Under the pieces are notes generated by a model. It did no database searches, was not told the origin of the DNA, and was given only the letters and a program-made list of their open reading frames with translations. Shown here piece after piece: positions 20,402 to 30,789 of a DNA stretch of 56,018 bases. Positions within the stretch are counted from its first letter, which is position 1. Each line of letters starts with the position of its first letter. Source of the DNA: Chara braunii (taxonomy: Eukaryota > Streptophyta > Charophyceae > Charales > Characeae); contig BFEA01000842.1 in NCBI GenBank assembly GCA_003427395.1, positions 312,312-368,329 on the forward strand, given 5' to 3'. The position numbers and the translations under genes were made by a program.

Positions 20402-21034
20402 AAAATTTTGAAAAACAAATATGTATTGCAGAAGAATAAACTAAACAACATTTGCCTCAACAGTACATCCAAATTCCTTACCAGATTTGAAATAAAAATC
20501 AAATACGAAAAAATAATAATATTAATGAAAATAAGAAAAAATAAAACGCGAATGAAATTATTGCATGGGCGAGCAAGTTTTTGACACCGCCATCTTTGGC
20601 GATTTTTCATTTTTTTTTGTCTTTGTCAAATGACATGAAATTTTATACGTATGCATCTTACATAATAGAGAACCTACAATTAAAGTTTGAAAAAATAATA
20701 ATTTTTTTCAGACCCCGAAATAAAGGGAAAAAAAAAAGTGAAAAAAAAAACAAAAACAAATTAGTAAGTGGGAAAGCAAGTTTTGACACCACCATCTTTG
20801 CTGATTTTGAATTATTCTTTGGCTTCACATAATGACTTCAAAATTGAGAGACAGGTAGCTTAAATAACAGAGAACTCACAAAAAAAAATCAGAAAAAATA
20901 ATAATTTTTAGGTACCAAAATATATTTTTGCGGGCTCCGAACCCCTTAGAGTTCGGGCCCCGTACGGGGACCCGAACGCCCGAGCGTTCGGGGGTCAGCT
21001 TAGGGGCCTCCGTACGTTCGGCCTGGCAACTCTG
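20245..21034. mobile_element. hAT-like foldback element 1 (790 bp)
   Basis: Ends are CAGGGTTGTC and its imperfect inverse GGCAACTCTG, the CAG-type terminus of hAT elements. A perfect 8-bp target duplication AGAATAAG lies at 20237-20244 and 21035-21042. Both subterminal regions are GC-rich and full of CGTTCGGGC / GCCCGAACG inverted motifs. The middle is AT-rich and contains a diverged 203-bp tandem duplication (GCAAGTTTT at 20573 and 20776). There is no transposase, so it is non-autonomous. A core segment resembles those of elements 2 and 3 at 23.7 and 24.3 kb. Confidence 0.85.
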
Positions 21035-21042
21035 AGAATAAG

Positions 21043-21604
21043 AATATATAAATAAATAAAAACAATAAACTAAAGTTAAGAATATGGTAACTAAAAGGAA
21101 AAATAAATATTGGATTAAAATACATATTCTTTCGCAAAACCGCCTAGTATAGATTAAGCAAGGCAACAACGTATCAAGAATATGAATATTCAATTCTCGC
21201 AAAGCAAAAAGGTTATGGGAACTATATACTTATAAACCAATTACATAAATATACTTCACAAAAACAAATTATTTACAGATGTCAACTGACTAGTAATGAA
21301 GCAACTGTGCTATGAGCTGTATCTCACAAAAAACACCTCAGAAACCCCCAAGAATAACACATATCACACCACTAACTACACTTACAGATAAAACAAACAC
21401 GACGCGGTTTACACTGAGAAAAACCTATTAGAACCGAAAAATAATACAACACTCCAGTACCACCCATCGTCAAATTATTAAACACCTTTTTTTTTTTTTT
21501 AAACATACACAGAAAACCACTGAACACTGACCTACACATAAGAACCTAATACACATACACCCCCACTCGTACATCGATACGACCACCCGCAAGTACAAAC
21601 CCCT
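21043..21604. other. No gene recognised
   Basis: A-rich unique sequence with no coding or repeat signal that I can support. Confidence 0.5.
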
Positions 21605-22925
21605 GATGAAGGGATTTTACTAAGTTTCGTTTCTAAATCAACGTTATATCCCGAAGTGTTTTCGGGAATTCGTTATCGAATACACTTCGGGATTTTACCG
21701 AGTTTTGTTTCTACGATGTATCCCGAACTATTTTCGGGATTTCGTTACCGAAATACACTTCGGGATTTTCAGGATTCGATTAGTTATATTCCGACGTGGA
21801 TTTAGGAGTTCGCTACCGAATCACACTTCATGATTTTCGGGATTCGATCGATTTTATTCCGACGTGGATTTAGGATTTCGTTACCGAATCGTACTTCGGG
21901 ATTTTCGAGATTCGACTCGTTATATCTCGATGTGGATTCAGGATTTTGTTACCGAATTGCACTTCGGGATTTTCGGGATTCGATTGATTATATCCCAAAG
22001 TGTTTTCGGGATTTTGTTACCGAAATACACTTCGGGATTTTCGAGATTTACTTCGTGTTATATGTACACATGTCACGATGTGGATTTGGGATTTCGTTAC
22101 CAAATCACACTTCGGGATTTTCGGAATTCGACCGATTATATCCCGACCTAGATTCGGGATCTCGTTATCGAATTGCATTTCGGGATTTTCGGGATTTGAT
22201 CAGTTATATCCCGAAGTGTTTTCAGGATTTGGTTACCGAAATACACTTCGGGATTTTTTAGATTTACTTAGTGTTATTTGTATAGCATGTCCCGATGTGG
22301 ATTTGAGATTTCATTACCAAATCGCACTTCGGGATTTTCAGGATTCGACCAATTATATCCCGACGTGGATTCGTGATTTTGTTACCGAATTGCACTTCGG
22401 GATTTTCGGGATTCAATCGGTTATATGCTGAAGTGTTTTCGGAATTTCGTTACTGAAATACACTTTGAGATTTTCAGGATTTTACCGAGTCTCGTTTCTA
22501 CAATATATCCCGAAGTGTTTTGGGGATTTTGTTACCGAAATACACTTCGGGGTTGTCGGGATTTTACCGAGTCCTGTTTCTACGATATATTCCGAAGTGT
22601 TTTCGGGATTTCATTATCGAAATACACTTCGGGATTTTCGGGATTGTATCGAGTCTCGTTTCTACAATATATCCCGAAGTGTTTTCCGGATTTAGTTACC
22701 GAAATACACTTCGGGATTTTCGGGATTTTACCGACTACGTTATATCGCAAAGTGTTTTCGAAAGTTTCGTTACCGAAATACACTTCGGGGTTTTTCGTAA
22801 ATTAATTAGTGTTGTTTTACATTATATCTCGAAGTGGTTTTTGGATTTCGTTATCGAAATACACTTCGGGATTTTTGAGATTTTACTAAGTCTCGTTTCT
22901 ACAAGATATCCCGAAGCTGCAAGTG
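21605..22925. repeat. Satellite array 2 (CCCGAA family, reverse orientation)
   Basis: Tandem units of 68 bp (GGATTTCGTTACCGAATCGC, CACTTCGGGATTTTCGGGAT) in the left half and about 82 bp in the right half, the longer unit carrying an extra CGAGTCTCGTTTCTAC segment. The family is the same as array 3 but in the opposite orientation. The unit has no stop codon in any frame of the plus strand, which explains the long open frames here. Confidence 0.9.
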
Positions 22926-23006
22926 CCTTCGTGTAGAGATGGAATACAATGGTTGTGCATTTTATGCAATCGAGACAGAACTTGCATAAGAAATCAAGTG
23001 AAGTCG

Positions 23007-23081
<75 letters not shown>

Positions 23082-23625
23082 AATCCCGGACCGGAGAGTT
23101 AATGCAGCGTGTGGAGCAGCTATAACTGTTGATCTCTACATTAAGGGCCGCAACAATTTTGAACTGTGTTATGAGTCGCATTTGCTGCCGAGAACTGCAA
23201 ATATCAAAAAATAGCAAACAGTTGGTGTTTAACAACTGTCTGTATCCATCACGATGTCTCTGTTGTTTATTTACTAGGTCAAACATGCTATTTCAATGCA
23301 GTTCTTCTTCTTTCTTTTCTAAGTTGCAACCTTTCTTGATGTTGCATTTATCACTAATGCTTGACAATTGTTTTCATGGTGACATTCATTATCTGCGAAG
23401 CTATCATTTGTCGCTTATGTAAGTCTTGTTGAACTTGGGAAGCGCTGAGTGACTGAGTGATTATCTTCAATTTTTTTTTTTTTTTTGATGACTCTGATCT
23501 GAATATTTTTTCTTCAGTTTATGAGAATTTCTCTCGAAGGGAACTTCACTTATACCCTTGTGACTCAGAGATATCAGTAAGCGGAATAGAGGTTCGTCTC
23601 AGTGAGCGGAAAATTGCTCCACTGC
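22926..23625. other. Spacer with (GA)n run
   Basis: Contains a (GA)n microsatellite at 23009-23078. Otherwise it is unique sequence with no gene that I can support. Confidence 0.6.
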
Positions 23626-23695
23626 AAGGAAAAATATATATATATATTTTTTGCCACCTAGCTACATATTTTTTTCAACTATTTTTAATTTTTAC

Positions 23696-23986
23696 CTAGG
23701 CTACCAGTCGGGCCGTCCGGGCGACCTTGTTATCCCGGGCGGCCAGACCGTGCAAGGACCAAAGTAGGTCTAAGCAAAAAAAAAAAAAAAAAAAAATGAA
23801 AAAATCTACAAAACAACTATGTCATGCAAAAAACGAAACTGAACAACTTTTACCTTATGGTCATATCCAAAGTATTTACCAAAAATCAAAAATAAAAATA
23901 AAGTTAAAAAACTATTTTTATTTTTATTTCTTTATTTTATTTTGGCCCGGTGGGGCAAGTGGTCCCAGGCCACTCTGGTAGCCTAG
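23696..23986. mobile_element. hAT-like foldback element 2 (291 bp)
   Basis: Perfect 12-bp terminal inverted repeat CTAGGCTACCAG / CTGGTAGCCTAG, with 8-bp direct repeats ATTTTTAC on both sides (23688-23695, 23987-23994). GC-rich subterminal parts (GGGCCGTCCGGG, CCCGGGCGGCC, GGCCCGG) flank an AT-rich core that aligns with the core of element 1 (an ACAACTATGTCATGCA-type block, then a TTTACCTTATGGTCATATCC-type block). Non-coding. Confidence 0.75.
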
Positions 23987-24285
23987 ATTTTTACATATTT
24001 TTTCCCTCATTTTTTTTATCTGATTCCAGATTTGTGTTTTTATTTTTTTATTCCTCAATGTTTTTTATTTTAATTTTTTATTTACACCCATAATCTTCTA
24101 CCTTTTGTTTTTTATAATTTTTGTAATTTTTTAAAATATTATTGTTTTAATACACATCGCGATCTGTTCTCTAAATATCACTAAATAAATTTTAAATTTG
24201 ATCCAATGCCGGAAAAAAAAAAAAAAAAAAAAAAATTGTATCGCCAGCCTAGCATATATTGTTTTTAAATATTTTTAATTTTTAC

Positions 24286-24671
24286 CTATGTAGCACCGTG
24301 TTTGGATCCAGAGGCGAACGCGAACATGTTCGCCCAAAAACGAACAAGCGCTCAAAGCCCTCCGAACAGGAATATAAAAAATATAAATAAAAAAAAAAAC
24401 ATTATCTAAAAACTCTAAAAATATATATATGTTATGTAAAATAACGATATAAGCAATTCTTGCCTAAGAGTCATGTTCAAATTCGTAGTCAATCATGAGT
24501 TAAAAATAAAAAACCGAAATATATATACATATACATATATATATATATTTATATTGTTTTTTACGAAAAACATTATGTTCGCCCGAACATGTTCGCGAGC
24601 TGTTCACGGGAACGAGTGAACACGTTCGTCCGAACGTGAACGGGCGTGAACACGTTCGCAGTGCTACGCAG
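24286..24671. mobile_element. hAT-like foldback element 3 (386 bp)
   Basis: Imperfect terminal inverted repeats (CTATGTAGCACCGTG and CTGCGTAGCACTGCG, 11 of 15 the same) and 8-bp direct repeats ATTTTTAC on both sides (24278-24285, 24672-24679). The GC-rich ends carry GAACATGTTCGC and CGAACGTG motifs. The AT-rich core aligns with elements 1 and 2. Non-coding. Confidence 0.72.
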
Positions 24672-24904
24672 ATTTTTACCTAGTTTGTTTTCCACCGTTA
24701 TTTTTATTTGATTCTATTTTTTTAGTAAAAAATCCTCTATTTTTTTATTTTAATTTCACACTTCCACCTTGAATGTTCTATCTGTTTCTTTTTCTTCCAA
24801 TTTTTGTATTTTTTTTTTACATTGTGTTGTTTTTTATACACATCGAGATATGTTCTAGAAATATCACTTAGTAGATCCTAAATTTGCTCTTATGCCAAAA
24901 AAGT

Positions 24905-27900
24905 AGATCCCGAAGTTCTTGAAGTGCGGTTCGGAAACGAAGTTCTGAATCCACGTCAAGATATGACAGAGTGAGTCTTGGAAATCATGAAGTGCGATTC
25001 GGTAATAAAATTGCAAATCGACGTCGGGAGATAACCGATCAAATCCCGAAAATCCCGAAGTGTGATTCGGTAACGAAATTCTGAATCCACATCAAGAAAT
25101 TGTGTAGAAATAACACTTAAGTAACTCACGAAGATCCCGAAGTGCATTTCAGTATCAAAATCCCGAATGCACGTCGGGATATAACGAGTCAAATTACGAA
25201 AATCCCGAAGTGCAATTCGATAACGAAATTCTGAATCCACATCGAGATATGATATATAAATAGCACTATGTGAATCACGAAAATCCCAAAGGAAGATTCA
25301 ATAGAAAAATCTCGAATACACTTCGGAATAAAGCCAACCAAATTCGGAAAATCCCAAAGTGCAATTGTAACGAAATCCCGAATACACGTTGGGATATAAT
25401 CGATCGAATCCCGAAAATCCTGAAGTGCGATTGAGTAATGAAATTCAGAATCCACGTCGGAATATAACCGATTGAATCCCGAAAATCCTCAAATGGATTC
25501 GGTAGCGAAATCCCGAATCCACATCGGGACATGGTGTACAAATAACACTAAGTAAATCACGAAAATTCCGAAGTGAGATTCCGTAGTGAAATCCCGAATA
25601 CACGTCAGGATATAACCGATCGAATCACAAAAATCTCGAAGTGCAATTCGGTAACGAAATCCCGAATCCACGTCGGGATATAACCGGTCGAATCCTGAAA
25701 ATCCTGAAGTGTGATTCGGTAACGAAATTCCGAATCCACGTCGAAATATAACCGATCGAATCCCGAAAATCCCGAAGTGTGATTCGGTAACGAATCCCGA
25801 ATCCACATCGCGACATGGTGTATAAATAACACTAAGGAAATCATTAAAATCTCGAAGTAAGATTCGATAGCGAAATCCCGAGTACACGTCAGAATATAAC
25901 CAGTCGAATCCCGAAAATCCCGAAGTGCGATTCGGTAACGAAATCCCGAATTAACGTCGGAATATAATGGGTCGAATCCCGAAAATCTCGAAGTGCGATT
26001 CAGTAACTAAATCCCGAATCAACGCCGGAATATAATTGATTGAATCCCGAAAGTCCTCGAGTGTGGTAACGAAATCTCGCATCCACATCGGGACATGGTG
26101 TACAAATAACACTAAGTAAATCACGAAAATCCCAAAGTGAGATTCGATAGCGAAACCCCGAATACACGTCGCGATATAACCGATCGAATCCCGAAAATCC
26201 CCGAGTGCAATTCGATAACAAAATCTTGAATCCATTTCGGGATGTAACCGGTCGAATTTCAAAAATCCCCAAGTGAGATATGGTAACGAAATCCCGAATC
26301 AACGTCGGAATATAATGGGTCGAATCCCAAAAATCCCGAAGTGCGATCCGGTAACTAAATCCCGAATCAACGTCGGAATATAACTGATCGAATCCCGAAA
26401 CTCCCGAAGTGAGATTCATTAGTGAAATCCCGAATACACATTGGGATAAAACTGATCGAATCCCGAAAATCCCCGAGTGGAATTCGGTAACAAAATCCTG
26501 AATCCATGCTGGGATACAACCGGTCGAATCCCGAAAATCCCGAAGTGCGATTCGGTAACAAAATCTCGAATCCATGTCAGAATATAACCGATCGAATCCC
26601 AAAAGTCCTGAAGTGTGATTCGGTAACAAAATCTCGAATCCACATCAGGATATGACATACAAATAACACTAAGTAAATCATGAAAATCCCGAAGTGAGAT
26701 TCGGTAGTGAAATCCCGAATACACGTTGGGATATAATCGATCGAATCTTGAAAATCCCGATGTGCAATTCAATAACGAAACCCCGAATCCACGTCGGGAT
26801 ATGATCGATTGAATCCCGAAGTGCGATTCGGTAACGAAATTTTGAATCCATGTCGGAATATAACCGATGGAATCCCGACAATCCGGAAGTGTGATTCGGT
26901 AACGAAATCCGGGATCCACATCGTGACATTGTATACAAATAACAATAAGTAAATCACGAAAATCCCGAAGTGAGATTCGGTAACGAAATCCCGAATACAT
27001 ATCAGGATATAACCGATCGGATCCCAAAAATTCAGAAGTGCAATTCGGTAACGAAATCCCGAATCCACGTTGGGGTATGACGGGTCGAATCCCGAAAATC
27101 TTGAAGTGCGATTCAGTGACAAAATCCCGAATCCACGTCGGAATATAATCGATCGAATCTCGAAAGTCTCAAAGTGTGATTCGGTAACGAAATCTCGAAT
27201 CCACATCGGGACATGGTGCACAAATAACACTAAGTAAATCACGAAAATCCCAAAGTGAGATTCGGGAGTGAAATCCGGAATACACGTCGGGATATAACCG
27301 ATCGAATCCTGAAAATTCGCGAGTGCAATTCGGTAACGAAATCTTAAATCCACATCGGGATATATTCGGTCGAATCCCGAAAGTCCCGAAGTTTGATTCG
27401 GTAACGAAATCGCGAATCCACATCGGGACATGGTGTACAAATAACACTAAGTAAATCACGAAAATCCCAAAGTAACATTCGGTAGTGAAATCCCAAATAC
27501 ACGTCAGGATTTTACCCCGAAAATTCTGAAGTGCAATTCGGTAACAAAATCCCGAATCCACGTCGGGATATAACCGCTCGAATCCCGAGAATCCCAAAGT
27601 GTCATTCAGTAACGAAATCCCGAATCCACGTTGGAATATAACCGATCGAATCCCGAAAGTCCCGAAGTGTGATTCGGTAAAGAAATCGCGAATCCACATC
27701 GGGACATGGTGTACAAATAACACTAAGTAAATCACGAAAATCCCGATTTTAGATTCAATAGCGAAATCCTGAATATACATCGGGATATAACTGATCCAAT
27801 CCCGAAAATCCCGAAGTGCAATTCAATTATAAAATCCCGAATCCACGGCAGGATATAACTGGTCGAATCCCAAAAATCCCGAAGTGCGATTCGATAACGA

Positions 27901-27960
27901 AATCCCGAATCCACATTGGGACATGGTGTACAAATAACACTAAGTAAATCACGAAGTGTA
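24905..27960. repeat. Satellite array 3 with higher-order structure
   Basis: About 43 units of 68 bp (CGAATCCCGAAAATCCCGAA, GTGCGATTCGGTAACGAAAT, CCCGAATCCACGTCGGGATA, TAACCGAT) interrupted at regular spacing by an 81-bp variant with GGGACATGGTGTACAAATAA. Variants lie at 25093, 25244, 25526, 25810, 26090, 26647, 26923, 27208, 27425, 27701 and 27918. The steps are mostly 276-285 bp (three 68-bp units plus one variant) or 217 bp (two plus one). Every frame of the minus strand is free of stops in the consensus unit. Confidence 0.92.
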
Positions 27961-29621
27961 TGTTTGATAAATACATATATTTGTAATAAGAATGACTGTT
28001 CCGATAAGATACTCGGTGGAATATATACCATCCATTAACCATCTCTCTTGGCTAGAGTCAATAAGATTTGATCGGGAAGGAAAAGGTGTGTCGGCGAAGG
28101 GAGAAACGGTCAGGGAAGGATGGTAGCTTTTAGACACAAGGTTGTTGGTTATCGGAATACGAGGAAGCAAGATGTGAGGAAGAGAGATTGAAGGGAGGCG
28201 GTAGTTTGGCTGAGCAGTACTGGGCCAAAGGAAGGAGAGTGAGTGGTGGCGGAAGACAGGAGTTTTGAAGGCGCACTGGTAGTACTCTGCACTCAAATCC
28301 CTGCTCGCCAGTGGATATGAGTGAGCTCGGGAAAACACTCACTCTTGCTTGATTAATGGGGAAAGGTAGAGCAGTGGCGATCAAATGATTGGGGGCAATC
28401 AGGCGAACAAAGGCCGAATCACTTCCACTTGATTGTGGCCCCGCCCCAAGGTTGATTGGGTGAGGAGACACCTCGATCGCGCAGGTCAGTTGACTCTGCT
28501 TAAAGTGGGTTGGGCGAATGATGGCCGACGGTTAATCTGGATCGGTCATACTTAGTAGCCTCGCAGAAAGGACAAGCAAGCTTCTGTATGAAACGACAAG
28601 GGTTATGCCCTTTTGTTTCGCGCTGCGCGTGCCAGACCGGAACGTTGCTCCGTGAGAACTCGATCTCAAGAAGAGGGAGGAAGCTGGGAAAAACAGCGAA
28701 CTAGCGAGAAGGCAAACTTTTCAGTCTCAAGCGAATGTGAAACGGGTCTATGAGTTGCAGAGAGAACGCGGTATCTCGGCAGACGACCTTGATTTCCCCT
28801 AAAGTGCAGAGCTCGAACATTGACGACTCCTGCACAGTGCGCGAGGAAACAATTCAAACGCCCTACTAAGACTGGGTAGGGATGCACTCGTGAGTTGAGG
28901 GTAACGCTAACGGGGCGGGAGAACTTGCTATCTCATGAGATGGTTCACTGGCCTGCCTTTTAAGTGCTCTGTATCTACCAATCAGAGGAAAAACTTCCAG
29001 ACGATCGCGGAGAGTCTCCAAGGGTGATTGCCAAAAGAGGGTGGGGCTCAGGCCACGAAGTCCCTCATAATTCTCATTTGTCCGCTTATGGTGACATCGA
29101 GTGCTACAACAAAGGGTTTGTTCAAAAATCAGGGAAATTGGAAGTCTTGAAGTTCATCGCACAAACAGATCCTATAGAAAATTCATGGCACGGCGAGTGA
29201 CAGGCGTCGTTGCCCCTGGATTCATCGGCGGGCGGACGCCCTCCCAGGGTTTCCTCACATCGTTTTAGTGTGTCCTTCGCAGGAGATCCTAACGCTGGGG
29301 CGGATCCAGCTTCATTGGGGTATCTTCACGATCCACATTTCCTCTTCGTCGAATCTGCCTGGATTCCAGAGCCAGTTTTACAAAGGCAGATCCACAGGGC
29401 CCAAAAAGACAAACAGTCTTAAAACTAAAAAGAAAAGAAAAGAAAAGAAAGGAAAAAAACGAAAAAAATCCTACTTCTAACTGTCCCGTCGTGCCAACTG
29501 GCACAACGGTTCTAATTGTTTCAAAGCCCAATACTGAGATCACGGATTAAAGCCCCGACAAGCTGAAAACGGTTGATGCGAAAGAAAAACTCTTCGTAAA
29601 AAGGAGCTCGCTCAGGGGTCG
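27961..29621. other. No gene recognised
   Basis: Mixed-composition sequence with several short open frames on both strands but no motif or splice pattern that I trust. An AAAAG-rich patch lies at 29430-29470, and a small hairpin (GTGCCAACTGGCAC) at 29491-29504. Confidence 0.45.
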
Positions 29622-29690
29622 GGCGGACTCGATCCCTGCATCCATCGCTTAACATTCTACACCATAAACCTACTGAGTTAGCTCCTACTC
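29622..29690 (-). other. tRNA-like module (A-box and B-box)
   Basis: Minus strand: TAACTCAGTAGG followed 45 bases later, start to start, by GGATCGAGTCC, one change from the B-box consensus GGTTCGANNCC. The A-box-like motif shares TAACTCAGT with the module at 18.4 kb. The T stem does not pair properly. Probably a tRNA-derived SINE head or relic. Confidence 0.5.
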
Positions 29691-30149
29691 TAGTTAGGAG
29701 GGGAGCCGCTCAGGTATATGTAAAACATCAGGGTCCGGTCCTCCTAGTGGCCTAAACCTGTTTCTAAGTCTGTATGTGTGCGTGCTTGCTGGTCTGTGTA
29801 CCTGTCTGAGTGCTCGTCCATTTGAGTGCGTGGGTGTCCTGCAAGGCATTTGATTAATGGGAAGCCCGACGACCGGTATTTATCCATGCCTGTGTCGTCG
29901 CGGGTCGCCGCGGGAAAAACACTCAAGCGGCGGGGTAGAGGCATGCGCCACTCGAGAGTAACGACCAATACTCAAGTAGCAGGTAGGCCGGTACCACACC
30001 ATGTAGAGGCGGATGTGCCGGGTAATAGGGGTCGAGGCGGAGAAGACAAAACTAGTATCTTTAGACACTTAGTACTGGTAGGTAGACAGGTACCAGCCTA
30101 AGTCTCAGCGTGCGTCGTAGATGTACCTGACACGGCAGTAGCCTAATCA

Positions 30150-30615
30150 ACCCCTTGACCTTTTCGGTCGGAGGGTTGAGAGAAGGTTAACAACAACCGT
30201 ATTTTTCATCACCACTTCAGGATGTAGCTTGCCTAAACAGGTGGTTTTTAGAGGCTTCAGACCTTTCACCACTTCAGGACCATTCAGGTCTGAAAATCCT
30301 GAATGGTCCTGAAGTGGTGAAAACTCCAAAGAACCTGAAAACCACATGTTTAGGCAGGCTGCATCCTCAAGTGGTCAAGGGCGGTTTTCATGGTCTTCGG
30401 ACCTTTCACCACTTCAGGACCATTAAGGATTTTCACACTGCCCAAAACTCTCACTTGACCACTTCAGGACACCCTTCACCACTTCAGGATGCTGCCTGCC
30501 TAAACATGTGGTTTTCAGGGTCTTCGGACCTTTCACCACTTCAGGATCATTCAGGATTTTCAGACTGCCAAAAACTCTCACTTCAGAATTTTCATTCATG
30601 AATTTTCAGCTACCC
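30150..30615. repeat. Foldback cluster of CACCACTTCAGGA repeats
   Basis: Direct and inverted copies of a segment containing TTTCACCACTTCAGGACCAT and CCTGCCTAAACATGTGG. The centre is a perfect 25-bp inverted repeat (30264-30288 and 30298-30322) with a 9-base loop. Further imperfect copies follow to about 30600. It lies directly upstream of the Helitron helicase remains. Confidence 0.8.
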
Positions 30616-30789
30616 GATAACCGTTTGTGGGAGGGTTTTACTACTGATCTAACCACCACAGCGCGCGTTGTAACAACGCGCGCACATACTCTCGAAATTT
30701 TCTCACCGATTTGCCCCGGCCTCAATGGTCGAGGAAACCGTTTTCAAAGAGTCGCGTGAAAACGCATACACTTTTAAGTTCATACCAAC

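Larger units (their letters stand above)
23626..24900. repeat. Tandem segmental duplication of about 0.6 kb
   Basis: Two copies, 23626-24210 and 24211-24900, share AT-rich flanks: TATTTTTAATTTTTAC on the left, and on the right ATACACATCG followed by ATATGTTCTAGAAATATCAC or its variant. Each copy has a foldback element at the same relative position. The length difference of about 100 bp is explained by the two different elements. Confidence 0.75.

Noticed and set aside
21605-27960. Regular repeats that could look like a CRISPR array
   Set aside because: Units are 68-82 bp with no unique spacers between constant repeats, and the context is eukaryotic.
24956-28031. Many long overlapping open frames (up to 223 codons) on the minus strand
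   Set aside because: They are produced by a satellite unit that lacks stop codons. Different frames are open at once and the peptides are the same repeat in shifted frames.
29492-29557. A third tRNA-like module on the plus strand (TGGCACAACGG then GGATTAAAGCC)
   Set aside because: The first motif is half of a small hairpin (GTGCCA-AC-TGGCAC), and the B-box-like motif has three mismatches.
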